From: Synechocystis sp. PCC 7338
GTDB taxonomy: Bacteria; Cyanobacteriota; Cyanobacteriia; Cyanobacteriales; Microcystaceae
Reading direction: 5' to 3'
Assembly: GCF_018282115.1 (NCBI RefSeq)
Contig: NZ_CP054306.1
Location: forward strand, 2,403,488 to 2,467,487
Length of the DNA: 64,000 bases
A program made the translations under genes and the position numbers. Below the pieces are notes generated by a model. It saw only the letters and a list, made by a program, of their open reading frames with translations, was not told where the DNA came from and searched no databases. Below are positions 9,305 through 19,690 of this stretch, in pieces (the first letter of the stretch is position 1; each line of letters starts with the position of its first letter).

Positions 9305-10429
9305 GTGCTCACTGCTCAATCTGAATACGTTAAAAAACTCCGTCCTCTCTTGCCACTGGAAGCCTTCCAAGCCGATCCCCATAAATTAATTGTTTTAGGG
9401 TTAAATTTGGGTATTTATGTTGCTGGATTAACCATTGCCCGTAATCTCAATCATTGGCCTTTAGAGTGGCTTTGGCTATTTTTGCCTATGGCGGTCTTGA
9501 TGGGGAATAGCGTCACTGTATTTTTATTTGGTAGTCACGACTTGATGCACGGCAGTGTGCTGAAAAAACGTTCCCAAATTTCCTACCTGATTAGTTTCCT
9601 TGGCCTTGCCCTTTGGTGGATGCCCCCTAGTCAATGGCGATCGCTCCATAACCAAGTCCACCATAACAATACGAATAGCGTGCGAGATCCGGATCGAAAC
9701 TATTTACATGAACAGCCCAAAACCTGGGGGAAATGGATTCATCACCTATTTGCGCCTTCAGGAGAAGTTAATCCTCTGTGGCTGATTTTTGGCATGGGTA
9801 CTGCCTGGGGAGTACATAATTTTCGTAATTTAATTTCCGTGCTTTTCTTCACTGGGGGAAGCGCCGACTTTGTCCCCGCCGCTTTTACTGTTAAACCACA
9901 GGATCGTCAGAAAATTTTGTTGGAATTGGTCACTATCATAGCAGTGCATTTAAGCATTTTATTTTACTTACAATTTCAGTTAATTCCAGTTATTTTAGGC
10001 TATTTTTTGCCAATTTTTCTCGGCCATGCTATGGGAATGTTTTATATTTATACTAACCATTTGGCCTGCCCAATGACGGAGGTTAATGATCCACTAGTTA
10101 ATAGTGTTTCTTTGCGGATGCCCAGGCTATTTGATTGCTTGCATTTTAATTTTTCTTACCATACAGAGCACCATTTATTTCCCGACGTAAATTCGGATTA
10201 CTATCCTTTGGTGCAGGATTTATTACAAGCCCACTACCCTGGCCAAATGAATTTATTAACAGCAAAGCAAGCCTGGCAAATGTTGCTGGAAACGCCCCGA
10301 CATTATCAAGGAGAAACAACGCTGGTGGGCTACGACGGCACTGGGGCGATCGCCTGTCCGTTACCCAGACAATCGAGTCAATGCCCTGGCAATGCGGCGA
10401 CGGAAAAGGTAAAAACTTCAGCGGTGTAA
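9305..10429 (+). CDS. Fatty acid desaturase family membrane protein
   Basis: 374 residues starting at a GTG. Histidine boxes of the membrane FA-desaturase/hydroxylase superfamily are visible: GSHDLMHGS (about residue 78), HNQVHHNNTN (about 116) and YHTEHHLFPDV (about 284), with hydrophobic spans at about 30-70, 90-110 and 215-255. This box pattern marks a di-iron lipid or carotenoid-type oxidase, but the sequence is not one of DesA, DesB, DesC or DesD as I know them, so the substrate is unknown. The C-terminal 50 residues are low in conserved features. folC follows 62 bp downstream on the same strand and may be co-transcribed. Confidence 0.75.
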   Translation: MLTAQSEYVKKLRPLLPLEAFQADPHKLIVLGLNLGIYVAGLTIARNLNHWPLEWLWLFLPMAVLMGNSVTVFLFGSHDLMHGSVLKKRSQISYLISFLGLALWWMPPSQWRSLHNQVHHNNTNSVRDPDRNYLHEQPKTWGKWIHHLFAPSGEVNPLWLIFGMGTAWGVHNFRNLISVLFFTGGSADFVPAAFTVKPQDRQKILLELVTIIAVHLSILFYLQFQLIPVILGYFLPIFLGHAMGMFYIYTNHLACPMTEVNDPLVNSVSLRMPRLFDCLHFNFSYHTEHHLFPDVNSDYYPLVQDLLQAHYPGQMNLLTAKQAWQMLLETPRHYQGETTLVGYDGTGAIACPLPRQSSQCPGNAATEKVKTSAV

Positions 10430-10491
10430 GGTAAAGCTTTGATATTTTGGGGGTTTGATGGTTAATCATTGACCCCCTTTGATAAATTTCC

Positions 10492-11778
10492 ATGAACATT
10501 GACACGTTACTAGAACCCTATAGAACTTCTGGGGTTAACTTAGGTCTAGACCGTATTCACAATTTGCTACAAAAACTAGGCAATCCCCAAGCAAAAGTGC
10601 CCTATGTCCATGTAGGAGGTACCAATGGCAAGGGATCGGTGTGTGCCTATCTGTCCAGTGTGTTGGCGGAAGCAGGCTATAAAGTGGGTCGCCACACTTC
10701 TCCCCATTTAATTGATTGGACAGAAAGGGTCTGCGTCAATAACGTTGCCATTGATAACGATACTTTGACAGATGTGTTGCAACAGGTAACGACGATCGCC
10801 AAAGCTGATAGTACTGACCAACCCACTTTGTTTGAGGTGTTTACAGCGGCAGTCTGGCTCTATTTTGCCCAGGCAGAGGTGGACATTGCGGTGATGGAAG
10901 TGGGTTTGGGGGGAAGGTTGGATGCCACCAACGTCCCAGAACCTTGTTTGCTCAGCATTATCACTTCCCTCAGTCGAGAACATTGGCAGGTGTTGGGACC
11001 CACCGTAGTACATATTGCACGGGAAAAAGCTGGCATTCTCAAAGCCCAGAGGCCGGTATTTTTGGGCAACATTCCCGTGGAGGCCCAAGGGGTTTTTCAA
11101 GAACGCATTGCCGAATTACATTGCCCTGACTATTGGATTGCCCCCGCCATTGCCACGGAAAAAAATGGTCAGCCCTGGGCTAGTTGGCAAGGTTTTGAGT
11201 ATCTCCTGGCCCTATTGGGAGATTTTCAGTTACAAAATTCGGCTTTGGCGATCGCCGCTTTACAAGAATTACAGCAACAGGGTTGGGACAAATTAACGCC
11301 GGAAATTATCCAACGGGGTATGGCTAAAGCAGTCTGGCCTGGTCGATTGCAATGGGTGGATTACAACAGGCAAAAAATCCTTTTAGATGGGGCTCACAAT
11401 CCAGCGGCGGCGGCGGCTTTAGCAGATTACACCCACTATTTAGTTGATCATTCAGATCACTATTTACCAACTATTACCTGGGTAATGGGCATGCTCAGCA
11501 CCAAAGAACATGACCAAATTTTCCGTCATCTGCTCCGTCCCGGCGATCGCCTGTTATTGGTACCAGTGCCCGACCATGACAGTGGGGATTTGCCAGGGTT
11601 GGAGCGGTTAGCATGGCAGATCATGCCGGAGTTAAGGGAGGTTAAAGTGTTTGATGATTGTTTTACAGCCCTGGAAAATTCAGAAAAAATTGACGAACAT
11701 TCTCAAAAATTGACTGTTCTCTGCGGCTCCCTTTATTTAGTAGGTCATTTCTTAAAACAATTGCAATTTTCTCAGTAG
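10492..11778 (+). CDS. folC: Dihydrofolate/folylpolyglutamate synthase
   Basis: 428 residues. It has the ATP-binding VGGTNGKGSVCAYLSS loop, RHTSPHLIDWTERVCVN, VMEVGLGGRLDATN, the SREHWQVLG block, and C-terminal LLDGAHNPAAAAAL and GDRLLLVPVPDHDSGD. The enzyme adds glutamate to dihydropteroate/tetrahydrofolate in the cytoplasm. Length and motif order are normal for the Mur-ligase-like FolC family. A degenerate copy of its GDRLLLVPVP-coding segment is found at 12581-12630. Confidence 0.95.
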   Translation: MNIDTLLEPYRTSGVNLGLDRIHNLLQKLGNPQAKVPYVHVGGTNGKGSVCAYLSSVLAEAGYKVGRHTSPHLIDWTERVCVNNVAIDNDTLTDVLQQVTTIAKADSTDQPTLFEVFTAAVWLYFAQAEVDIAVMEVGLGGRLDATNVPEPCLLSIITSLSREHWQVLGPTVVHIAREKAGILKAQRPVFLGNIPVEAQGVFQERIAELHCPDYWIAPAIATEKNGQPWASWQGFEYLLALLGDFQLQNSALAIAALQELQQQGWDKLTPEIIQRGMAKAVWPGRLQWVDYNRQKILLDGAHNPAAAAALADYTHYLVDHSDHYLPTITWVMGMLSTKEHDQIFRHLLRPGDRLLLVPVPDHDSGDLPGLERLAWQIMPELREVKVFDDCFTALENSEKIDEHSQKLTVLCGSLYLVGHFLKQLQFSQ

Positions 11779-11875
11779 TTATTTCTAGAAATTCTGCCCG
11801 GACTTAATTTTGATTGATATGATTGTTAGCATCGGCTCGTTTCTCCTAATTTTACTATAGCTATTCCACCAAACC

Positions 11876-12460
11876 GTGTTCAACGCTAACATTTGGGGCA
11901 ATGCAGAAAAACTAATTCTAACCAGACTTTCATTAATTTGTAGGATAAATAAATTGATTAAACTACTTATTTATTTTGTTATTCTTCCCATCATTATTTT
12001 TCTCTTGGGCAACTCACCCACCATGGCAGTCTCAAATTCTACCTCCCAGGAGCAAAACCCTGCGATTTTAGTTTGTTTTTCCGGGGGACAAGAAATTTTT
12101 CGTAAAAATGTAGTTGATGGTCCCTTTGCTGATGAGTATAAATTCGCCCATGAAATAAAAGTTATCGACAGCGAAGGAGAACACTGGGTTAATTTTGGTG
12201 GAGGCATGTGCCTGATTGATCAAGGGGAAGCTTTCAACAGAAGACAGCTAGAACTAACAGATAATTTAAGTTGTTATTCAGGGGCAAAAAAAGTAGTCAC
12301 CTTTGATGTTTATGGAGAAGAAACAACCATTGATGAATATGTTGAAGGTAGAACATTTCTAGCCAACGCTAATGGTAGTGGACTTTCTTCCGAAGCAATT
12401 CATCGATATCTATTGTTTGGTAGTGGAACGTGTATTGGCGAAGAAATAGGGGAAGATTGA
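11876..12460 (+). CDS. Hypothetical exported or membrane-anchored protein
   Basis: 194 residues from a GTG at 11876. An N-terminal hydrophobic segment (LIKLLIYFVILPIIIFLLG, about residues 28-46) followed by TMAVS looks like a signal peptide, with a long positively charged leader, so the true start may be a later codon. The mature part has four or five cysteines (AILVCFSGG, GGMCLIDQG, LSCYSG, GSGTCIGEE) that could form disulphides in the periplasm. I recognise no family. It sits alone between folC and the P-type ATPase gene. Confidence 0.6.
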   Translation: MFNANIWGNAEKLILTRLSLICRINKLIKLLIYFVILPIIIFLLGNSPTMAVSNSTSQEQNPAILVCFSGGQEIFRKNVVDGPFADEYKFAHEIKVIDSEGEHWVNFGGGMCLIDQGEAFNRRQLELTDNLSCYSGAKKVVTFDVYGEETTIDEYVEGRTFLANANGSGLSSEAIHRYLLFGSGTCIGEEIGED

Positions 12461-12580
12461 TAAAAGTTTTAATCAAATAAATTTCACAAGTAAGACATAG
12501 AAAATGATTCAAGAAATGAACCTAGCCTATTTTTAGCGAACCTTAAATTTGCCAGAGTTGATAGTTGACTTTGGATATAG

Positions 12581-12630
12581 TGGCGATCGCCTATTGTTAG
12601 TGCCGGTGCCCAAACTCTGACAGTGTTTTT
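12581..12630 (+). repeat. folC (fragment): Degenerate copy of a folC segment
   Basis: About 50 bp in the intergenic region closely match the folC stretch around 11541-11592 (GGCGATCGCCT, TTRTTRGTRCCRGTGCCC, TGACAGTG), which encodes GDRLLLVPVPDHDSG. The copy reads GDRLLLVPVP and then breaks. It suggests a past partial duplication next to folC. Confidence 0.6.
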
Positions 12631-12723
12631 TGTTTTCTCTACCTAGCGGGGTATTTTTTATGGAGTAATTTTGATTCTTTTTGGTTCAGTTGATACCATA
12701 GGGGCGTTTCACTCTACCGCCAA

Positions 12724-15447
12724 ATGAGTATGGATTTCCCCGCCCTAAGTTCTTACCTCCATCACCATCGACCAGGGGAAGACATTCTCGCAGATTTGCG
12801 GACAGATCAAGGTTTAGGGCTAACAGCGGAGGCCGTAGCCCAGCGTTACGAACAATATGGCCGCAACGAACTGAAATTTAAACCAGGTAAACCGGCTTGG
12901 TTGCGTTTTCTTTTGCAATTTCACCAGCCCCTGCTCTACATTCTTCTCATTGCCGGTACAGTTAAAGCCGTTCTCGGTTCTTGGACCAATGCTTGGGTGA
13001 TTTGGGGAGTCACCCTAGTCAACGCCATCATTGGTTACATTCAAGAAGCGAAAGCGGAAGGGGCGATCGCCTCTTTGGCCAAGGCCGTGACCACGGAAGC
13101 CACGGTGCTGAGGGAAGGACAAACCCTCCGTATTCCCTCCCAAGAATTGGTCATCGGTGACATTGTTTCCCTGGCTTCGGGGGATAAGGTGCCAGCGGAT
13201 CTGAGATTGTTAAAAGTGCGGAATCTCCAAGTGGATGAATCGGCCTTAACGGGGGAAGCGGTGCCGGTGGAAAAAGCTGTGGAAGTGTTACCAGAGGAAA
13301 CGCCCCTCGCCGAAAGGTTAAATATGGCCTATGCAGGCAGTTTCGTCACCTTTGGCCAGGGCACCGGGGTGGTGGTGGCCACAGCTAATGCTACGGAAAT
13401 GGGACAAATTTCCCAGTCCATGGAAAAGCAAGTCAGCCTCATGACTCCTTTGACCCGCAAGTTTGCCAAATTCAGCCATACATTGCTCTATTTAATTGTT
13501 ACCCTGGCAGCCTTTACCTTTGCGGTGGGTTGGGGGCGGGGGGGCACTCCCCTGGAAATGTTTGAAGCGGCGGTGGCCCTGGCAGTGAGTGCTATTCCCG
13601 AAGGTCTGCCCGCTGTGGTTACCGTTACCCTGGCGATCGGGGTCAATCGCATGGCCAAACGCAATGCCATTATCCGTAAACTTCCCGCAGTGGAAGCCCT
13701 GGGCAGTGCCACTGTAGTGTGTTCCGACAAAACCGGCACCCTGACGGAAAATCAAATGACTGTGCAGGCTGTGTATGCTGGGGGAAAACACTACGAAGTC
13801 AGCGGCGGTGGTTACAGCCCCAAAGGAGAATTTTGGCAGGTAATGGGAGGGGAAGTGGACAATGTTTTGTTGGATGGTTTACCTCCAGTGCTGGAAGAAT
13901 GTTTGCTGACGGGCATTCTTTGTAACGATTCTCAACTGGAACATCGGGGGGAAGATTGGGCGGTGGTGGGGGATCCCACGGAGGGGGCATTGCTAGCCTC
14001 GGCGGCTAAAGCTGGCTTCAGTCAAGCTGGTTTAGCTAGCCAAAGACCCCGTTTGGACTCCATTCCCTTTGAATCGGATTATCAATACATGGCTACGCTC
14101 CACGATGGGGATGGGCGGACAATTTACGTCAAAGGTTCGGTGGAATCCCTGCTACAAAGATGTAATTCCATGCTGTTAGATGATGGCCAAACGGTGCCAG
14201 TTAATCGGTCGGAGGTGGAAAAGAATGTTGAAAATATGGCTAAGCAAGGCCTAAGGGTGTTGGCCTTTGCCAAAAAAACGGTGGAACCCCATCATCACGC
14301 CATTGACCACGGGGATATTGAAACCGGACTAATCTTTTTAGGTTTACAGGGCATGATCGACCCACCTCGACCGGAAGCCATTGCCGCAGTCCACGCCTGT
14401 CATAGCGCTGGCATCGAAGTGAAAATGATTACCGGAGATCACATTAGTACCGCCCAGGCGATCGCCAAACGGATGGGCATTGCCGCTGATGGGGATGGCA
14501 TTGCTTTTGAAGGACGACAGCTAACAACCATGGGTCCGGAGGAATTGGCTCAGGCGGCCACAGAAAGTTGTGTATTTGCTAGGGTAGCCCCGGCTCAGAA
14601 ATTGCAACTGGTGGAAGCTTTACAGGAAAAAGGTCACATTGTCGCTATGACCGGGGATGGGGTGAACGATGCTCCGGCTTTAAAGCGGGCTGACATTGGC
14701 ATTGCCATGGGTAAAGGGGGAACGGAAGTGGCTCGGGAGTCCTCCGATATGTTGCTCACCGACGATAATTTTGCCTCCATTGAAGCGGCGGTGGAAGAAG
14801 GACGCACTGTTTACCAAAATCTCCGCAAGGCGATCGCCTTTTTATTACCGGTCAACGGCGGGGAGTCCATGACCATTTTGATCAGCGTGTTGCTGGCTCG
14901 GGCGTTACCCATTCTTTCCCTACAGGTGCTGTGGTTAAACATGATCAACTCCATCACCATGACGGTGCCCCTAGCCTTTGAGGCCAAGTCACCGGGCATT
15001 ATGCAAAAGCCCCCCCGCAACCCCAATGAACCCCTCATTACCAGGAAGTTACTGCACCGTATTTTATTGGTGTCCCTGTTTAACTGGATTCTGATTTTTG
15101 GCATGTTTGAATGGGTCAAGCGCACTACTGGCGACGTCGATTTGGCCAGAACCATGGCCATCCAAGCCCTGGTGGCCGCTAGGGTAATTTACCTGCTCAG
15201 CATTAGCCAATTAGGTCGTAGTTTTCTCAGCTATGTGATGGGTAAGCGTCAAACCATTACCAAAGCCCCCATACTGTTAGTGGGCATTGCGGTGGCGATC
15301 GCCCTGCAAATTGGTTTCAGTCAACTGCCGTTTATGAATGTATTGTTCAAAACTGCTCCCATGGACTGGCAACAATGGGCAATCTGTTTACTGCCGATGA
15401 TTCCCATGGTGCCCGTTGCGATCTTGGCCAATCGTCTTGATCCTTAA
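12724..15447 (+). CDS. pma1: P-type cation-transporting ATPase (P2-type)
   Basis: 907 residues with all P-type ATPase motifs: the actuator [24 protein letters not shown] in the ion-binding membrane helix, phosphorylation [13 protein letters not shown], the nucleotide-binding [17 protein letters not shown] and the hinge [16 protein letters not shown]. About ten membrane segments are visible (pairs near residues 60-100 and 245-300, and six C-terminal). The N-terminal cation-ATPase domain is present ([14 protein letters not shown]). This architecture is the P2A/P2-like group of Ca2+ or other cation pumps in the plasma membrane; the Synechocystis homologue is called pma1, but the transported ion cannot be read here. 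No heavy-metal-binding CxxC domain is present. Confidence 0.9.
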   Translation: MSMDFPALSSYLHHHRPGEDILADLRTDQGLGLTAEAVAQRYEQYGRNELKFKPGKPAWLRFLLQFHQPLLYILLIAGTVKAVLGSWTNAWVIWGVTLVNAIIGYIQEAKAEGAIASLAKAVTTEATVLREGQTLRIPSQELVIGDIVSLASGDKVPADLRLLKVRNLQVDESALTGEAVPVEKAVEVLPEETPLAERLNMAYAGSFVTFGQGTGVVVATANATEMGQISQSMEKQVSLMTPLTRKFAKFSHTLLYLIVTLAAFTFAVGWGRGGTPLEMFEAAVALAVSAIPEGLPAVVTVTLAIGVNRMAKRNAIIRKLPAVEALGSATVVCSDKTGTLTENQMTVQAVYAGGKHYEVSGGGYSPKGEFWQVMGGEVDNVLLDGLPPVLEECLLTGILCNDSQLEHRGEDWAVVGDPTEGALLASAAKAGFSQAGLASQRPRLDSIPFESDYQYMATLHDGDGRTIYVKGSVESLLQRCNSMLLDDGQTVPVNRSEVEKNVENMAKQGLRVLAFAKKTVEPHHHAIDHGDIETGLIFLGLQGMIDPPRPEAIAAVHACHSAGIEVKMITGDHISTAQAIAKRMGIAADGDGIAFEGRQLTTMGPEELAQAATESCVFARVAPAQKLQLVEALQEKGHIVAMTGDGVNDAPALKRADIGIAMGKGGTEVARESSDMLLTDDNFASIEAAVEEGRTVYQNLRKAIAFLLPVNGGESMTILISVLLARALPILSLQVLWLNMINSITMTVPLAFEAKSPGIMQKPPRNPNEPLITRKLLHRILLVSLFNWILIFGMFEWVKRTTGDVDLARTMAIQALVAARVIYLLSISQLGRSFLSYVMGKRQTITKAPILLVGIAVAIALQIGFSQLPFMNVLFKTAPMDWQQWAICLLPMIPMVPVAILANRLDP

Positions 15448-15530
15448 TCGCTGGTTTAGCCGGCCCCAGGGGTGACAGAAACCTTAAAATTCACCTAAAT
15501 AACTTCTCAAATCCCCTTTCATCCCACCCA

Positions 15531-16901
15531 ATGCACCTAGAAGATACTATTGCGGCGATCGCCACCGCCATTGTGCCCCAACAGGGCGGTATCGGTGTGG
15601 TGCGATTGTCGGGTCCACAATCCCTTACCATTGCCAAAACCCTTTTTGAAGCACCGGGGAGCCAAACCTGGGAAAGTCATCGCATTTTGTACGGCCATGT
15701 GCGTCATCCCGATACCAAAGTGGCGATCGATGAAGCATTGCTCTTATTGATGCTAGCGCCCCGTTCCTACACCAAAGAAGATGTGGTGGAATTCCAATGC
15801 CACGGGGGAATCATGCCAGTGCAAAAGGTTTTACAATTGTGTTTGCAACAGGGGGCCAGGCTGGCCCACCCGGGGGAATTTAGCCTGCGGGCCTTTCTCA
15901 ATGGCCGGTTAGATTTAACCCAAGCAGAAAGTATCAGTGAACTAGTGGGAGCCCAATCTCCCCAGGCCGCGGCGATCGCCTTAGCGGGATTACAGGGTAA
16001 GCTGGCCCAACCGATTCGGGAGCTACGCAACACTTGTCTAGACATTTTGGCGGAAGTGGAAGCCCGCATTGATTTTGAAGACGATCTACCTCCCCTGGAT
16101 GAAGATTTAATTCGTCAACAATTACAGGATTTGTACCAACAATTGGAGAGGATTTTAAACACCGCCCAGCGGGGAGAACTGCTCCGCACCGGCTTGAAAG
16201 TGGCCATAGTGGGGCAACCCAATGTAGGCAAATCCAGCTTACTCAATGCTTGGAGCCGCACAGACCGGGCGATCGTTACTGATCTACCAGGCACCACCAG
16301 GGACGTGGTGGAATCCCAACTAGTGGTAGATGGCATTCCCATCCAAGTGTTAGACACTGCGGGCATTCGGGAAACAGCTGACCAAGTGGAGCAAATGGGA
16401 GTAGAACGCTCCCGTAAAGCGGCCCAACAGGCGGATTTAGTTTTATTGACGGTGGATGCCCACCAGGGTTGGACAGAGGCAGACCAGTTGATTTACGACC
16501 AAGTCAAAGACCGCCCCTTGATTTTGGTAATTAACAAGATTGATTTGGCCCGGGCCGATTTAGTCAACTATCCACCGGAAATTACTAACATAGTTCTAAC
16601 TGCTGCCGCCGTTAATTTGGGTATTGAAGCTCTAGAAAATGCCATTGTTGAGCAAGTTAATCAAAATAACTTATCACCCCAAAATTTAGATTTTGCCATC
16701 AACCAAAGACAAGCGGCTGTTTTAACGGAAGCTCAACTAGCCCTCAAGCAATTACAGAAAACCCTAACGGAACAGTTACCCCTAGACTTTTGGACCATTG
16801 ACCTGCGTTTGGCCATCAATGCCCTGGGACGAGTGACAGGGGAAACGGTAACGGAGTCGGTGTTAGACCGTATTTTCAGCCGTTTTTGTATTGGAAAATG
16901 A
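15531..16901 (+). CDS. mnmE: tRNA modification GTPase MnmE
   Basis: 456 residues. The N-terminal formyl-THF-binding domain ([20 protein letters not shown]), the central helical part with [12 protein letters not shown], the inserted G domain ([33 protein letters not shown]) and the C-terminal CIGK motif are all seen. With MnmG it forms the cmnm5 modification of uridine 34 in some tRNAs. Start, length and terminal motif are as expected. Confidence 0.96.
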   Translation: MHLEDTIAAIATAIVPQQGGIGVVRLSGPQSLTIAKTLFEAPGSQTWESHRILYGHVRHPDTKVAIDEALLLLMLAPRSYTKEDVVEFQCHGGIMPVQKVLQLCLQQGARLAHPGEFSLRAFLNGRLDLTQAESISELVGAQSPQAAAIALAGLQGKLAQPIRELRNTCLDILAEVEARIDFEDDLPPLDEDLIRQQLQDLYQQLERILNTAQRGELLRTGLKVAIVGQPNVGKSSLLNAWSRTDRAIVTDLPGTTRDVVESQLVVDGIPIQVLDTAGIRETADQVEQMGVERSRKAAQQADLVLLTVDAHQGWTEADQLIYDQVKDRPLILVINKIDLARADLVNYPPEITNIVLTAAAVNLGIEALENAIVEQVNQNNLSPQNLDFAINQRQAAVLTEAQLALKQLQKTLTEQLPLDFWTIDLRLAINALGRVTGETVTESVLDRIFSRFCIGK

Positions 16902-17031
16902 TGGGTGGGTCAGACTGCATGCCAATGGAGAGGGTGACCGGAAAATTGTGCTGATAGAGCTAAAACCATTGGTTTTTGGTTCTCATGGCCCTAATTTATA
17001 CAAAATTCTGTTCAGTCTCGTTTCAGCCAGC

Positions 17032-17406
17032 TTATGGATTATCTAGATTAATTTGGTGCCTCAAACGCCTTAGTTTCGTATTTAAATAGGATTCAATTTC
17101 GGCAAGTTGTCGCATCTTTTGAGAAACCCCCTCAAGTTTACGTTCAATAATACTAATTTGTTCACGCTCAGGAATATTAGAATGATCTCCCCAGTCCTGA
17201 ACAAATTGTTTGATTTCGTTGAGGGTAAACCCTAATGCTTTTGCCTGACCAATGAGCAGTAACCGTTGTAGCATTGCTTCGCTGAACTCTTTGTAGAGCC
17301 TTGTTCCCGCTTGCCGATCAGAGGCGGTAATCAACCCCAGTTTTTCGTAAAAGCGAATTGTGTCTTTGGTTAGGCCGGTTTTTTGGGACAGTTCACCAAT
17401 CAGCAT
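17032..17406 (-). CDS. MerR-family transcriptional regulator
   Basis: 124 residues. The N-terminus MLIGELSQKTGLTKDTIRFY EKLGLI is the MerR winged-helix DNA-binding domain, followed by a long dimerisation helix (about residues 78-115). It contains no cysteine, so a thiol-bound metal or redox sensor is unlikely; it may respond to an organic ligand. It is divergent from the SDR gene, and a 22-bp dyad lies between them in the SDR promoter, as expected for MerR-type regulation. Confidence 0.85.
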   Translation of the reverse strand: MLIGELSQKTGLTKDTIRFYEKLGLITASDRQAGTRLYKEFSEAMLQRLLLIGQAKALGFTLNEIKQFVQDWGDHSNIPEREQISIIERKLEGVSQKMRQLAEIESYLNTKLRRLRHQINLDNP

Positions 17407-17436
17407 GATGTTGATCCACCACTTTTTCAGTTCCCC

Positions 17437-17468
17437 TTGACTGTGGAGTATAGTCCATAGTTTATGCT
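17437..17468 (+). promoter_or_regulatory. MerR-type promoter with dyad operator
   Basis: A -35-like TTGACT at 17437-17442 and a -10-like TTATGC/TATGCT at about 17462-17468 are separated by 19-20 bp, the overlong spacing typical of MerR-controlled promoters. Between them is an imperfect 22-bp dyad (half-sites ACTGTGGAGTA and TAGTCCATAGT, two mismatches, 17441-17462). It reads toward the SDR gene and lies about 30 bp upstream of the divergent merR start. Confidence 0.7.
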
Positions 17469-17504
17469 ATCGCACAGTAATATTTGGATGTTTGGTGGCT
17501 AAAA

Positions 17505-18341
17505 ATGAGGAAAACAGTTCTAATCACGGGGGCTTCGAGTGGAATTGGTAGGGCAACTACCCAGAAGCTGATTGATGATGGCTACTGCGTCTATGCTTCT
17601 GCCCGTAGCGTTGCTAAGCTGGAGCCTCTGGCAACCGACGGAGCGAGAATCCTGGAATTGGATGTGACTCAAGACGAATCAATGCAATCGGGGGTTAATC
17701 GCATCATTCGCGAATGCGGCAGACTCGATATTTTGATCAACAATGCTGGATATGGTTCCTATGGTGCTCTGGAGGATGTTCCCATTGAAGAAGCAAGATA
17801 TCAATTTGAGGTCAATGTCTTTGGACTGGGAAGACTCACACAGTTAGTTCTGCCACAGATGCGAAAACAATCATTTGGCAAAATTGTCAATATCACGTCT
17901 GTGGGCGGCAAAATCTATGAGCCCCTTGGAAGTTGGTATCACGCCAGTAAATTTGCAGTGGAAGGGCTGAGTGATTGTCTCAGGCTTGAACTTCGGCCGT
18001 TTGGCATTGATGTCATTATTGTAGAACCTGGACCGATTAAAACGGAGTGGGGGGCGACTGCGATCTCAAAATTGATGCAAACATCTGGTCATACTGCCTA
18101 TGGAGTAGCGGCTCAAACAGGCGCAAAACTATTAGCAATTAGCAATGACGAGAATATTGCCTCTGAACCTGCAGTGATTGCAAACACAATCTCAAAAGCG
18201 CTTATGACAAAGCATCCCAGGGCACGATATGCGTCCGGAACCGGAGCGGTGTTTTTAGTTGCATTTCGCAAGTTCGCAAGTGACGCGGCAATGGATTGGT
18301 TGATGCGTCTCATAATTAAGCAGACGGCATTGCAACAGTAG
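17505..18341 (+). CDS. Short-chain dehydrogenase/reductase
   Basis: About 278 residues from the ATG at 17505, which gives the N-terminus MRKTVLITGASSGIGRAT; an upstream in-frame TTG at 17484 is less likely because it would precede the fold by seven residues. The classical SDR motifs are TGASSGIG (NAD(P) binding), NNAGYGSYG, and the catalytic YHASK with the upstream NITSVGG serine. The substrate is unknown. It is probably induced by the divergent MerR regulator. The region lacks HIP1 sites and looks acquired. Confidence 0.88.
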   Translation: MRKTVLITGASSGIGRATTQKLIDDGYCVYASARSVAKLEPLATDGARILELDVTQDESMQSGVNRIIRECGRLDILINNAGYGSYGALEDVPIEEARYQFEVNVFGLGRLTQLVLPQMRKQSFGKIVNITSVGGKIYEPLGSWYHASKFAVEGLSDCLRLELRPFGIDVIIVEPGPIKTEWGATAISKLMQTSGHTAYGVAAQTGAKLLAISNDENIASEPAVIANTISKALMTKHPRARYASGTGAVFLVAFRKFASDAAMDWLMRLIIKQTALQQ

Positions 18342-18500
18342 AAAGAATATGCGAATGAAAAAGAGAGCGCCAGAATATCGATTACATCTAACTAATCGCA
18401 CCCGTTTTATCTGGTCTAGTTGATAGAAATTCAAGTCCCATATCTCTTTCAGCTTAAGCTTACCAATACTTTTTTAGTGATGGTAATTAATCCCCTCTAA

Positions 18501-18518
18501 CCCCTCTTAAGAAGGGGG
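18501..18518. repeat. Short inverted repeat of a common cyanobacterial type
   Basis: CCCCTCTTAAGAAGGGGG can form a compact hairpin. Similar CCCCTTAAGAAGGGG elements are scattered in cyanobacterial intergenic DNA; here it is 50 bp before the next gene and could also act as a terminator for the SDR gene, though it lies 160 bp beyond it. Confidence 0.4.
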
Positions 18519-18567
18519 CAACTAGAGTGGACAACTGCTAAGATCCGAATACATTTTAGTTAGGTCA

Positions 18568-19041
18568 GTGCCGGATTTTCAGACCTTCGTTGCTATTGTC
18601 ACTACTCTGTTGTTTTTTTTGACTGGAGTAGCATTAAAGTATGACACCATCTACTTCCGAAACTACGAAATCTCCATCCCCCAATGGGCCGGACTTATCT
18701 TCTCCGGGCTTACTTTCGTGTTTGTGGTCTTGGATCGACTCCTACGGGGGGTTGTCCGACTTGAGGAAATACAACAAAGAAGCGAGGATTGCGCACGAGC
18801 AGTGGCTCGAGAAGCAAAACACGCTCGAGAACGAGAAGAAGATCGCGCACGAGCACAGAATGAAAGAGCTGAGGCAAGAGAACGAGAGGCTCGCCGAATT
18901 GGACAGGAAGCTCACAGAATTCGAGTCAAAAATCAATACCGTCTTGCAGTCATCCGCTATCAACTCGACCCCAATCCTACCCATCGACAACAATTAGAAG
19001 ATATCCTCGCCCTACTGGATGAGTATGGAGAGATGCTTTAA
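18568..19041 (+). CDS. Small membrane protein with charged coiled coil
   Basis: 157 residues from a GTG. Two hydrophobic spans (about 6-25 and 40-58) are followed by an Arg/Glu-rich helix (about 70-120: repeats of AREREE, ERAEAREREARR) and a C-terminal YRLAVIRYQLDPNP and LEDILALLDEYGEML segment, a motif I associate with cyanobacterial hypothetical proteins. It is likely membrane-anchored with a cytoplasmic coiled coil. A second 118-residue ORF in another frame (18641-18997) is also coiled-coil-like, but lacks the conserved tail and is probably a shadow. Confidence 0.65.
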   Translation: MPDFQTFVAIVTTLLFFLTGVALKYDTIYFRNYEISIPQWAGLIFSGLTFVFVVLDRLLRGVVRLEEIQQRSEDCARAVAREAKHAREREEDRARAQNERAEAREREARRIGQEAHRIRVKNQYRLAVIRYQLDPNPTHRQQLEDILALLDEYGEML

Positions 19042-19071
19042 ACAAAATGTCTGTTCTCCCATGGAGGAATT

Positions 19072-19610
19072 ATGATTCAGTCCATTCAGACTTTTCCTAC
19101 CGTCACTCTCAAAGAATTTTTAACATTACCAGAAACGAAACCAGCCCAAGAATATCAAAACGGTAAAATCGGCCAAAAACCAATGCCCCAGGGGAAACAT
19201 AGTAAACTGCAAACTACCTTGGTCAGCCAAATTAATCAACGGGCGGAACAAAATAAAATTGTCTATGGTTTCACCGAACTGCGTCATACTTTTGTTGGAC
19301 GTTCCATAGTATCGTATATCACCGTTTTGCAATGGAGTAATATCCCCCCGATTGGATAATTGAAATTCTTTTTCCAGAACAATCTTCCCTAAAAGTTATC
19401 GAGAAAATAGGTTTCACCATTAAAAATGGCTGTCAACTCGGCTGGTTAATTTCTCCTAGTGAAAAAATTGTTATGGTTTTTCAAGGAAATCAATTACAAG
19501 AAATCAGAATAGAGCAAGATGAAGATATTTTACCCGTATTATCAGAACTAAAAGAATGGTTAATTACGCCAAAAATAATTTTTGATTGGCTCAGTTTTGG
19601 GCAAAAATGA
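19072..19610 (+). pseudogene. Uma2-family (DUF820) endonuclease-like protein, frameshifted
   Basis: The first frame (MIQSIQTFPTVTLKEFLTLP, EYQNGKIGQKPMPQGKHSKL, then FVGRSIVSYITVLQWSNIPP) ends at 19359. A second frame continues DWIIEILFPEQSSLKVIEKI, QLGWLISPSEKIVMVFQGNQ and ends FDWLSFGQK at 19608-19610. Together they form a full Uma2/DUF820 protein of the PD-(D/E)XK-like nuclease group. The junction near 19350 lacks about a dozen residues normally present between IPP and DW, so both a deletion and a frameshift occurred there. The conserved PDI of the family also reads SYI. Confidence 0.8.
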
Positions 19611-19690
19611 GGTGTCCTCCTCAGGCAACAATGCCCGAATTTCAAGCATTATTTTGCCATATAAGTATAGAGGTATTGCAGTCAAGGGAT

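Noticed and set aside
18641-18997. 118-residue coiled-coil ORF inside 18568-19041
   Set aside because: It lacks the conserved membrane spans and the LLDEYGEML-type tail and is most likely the shadow of the other frame; mentioned as a finding for its unusual quality.
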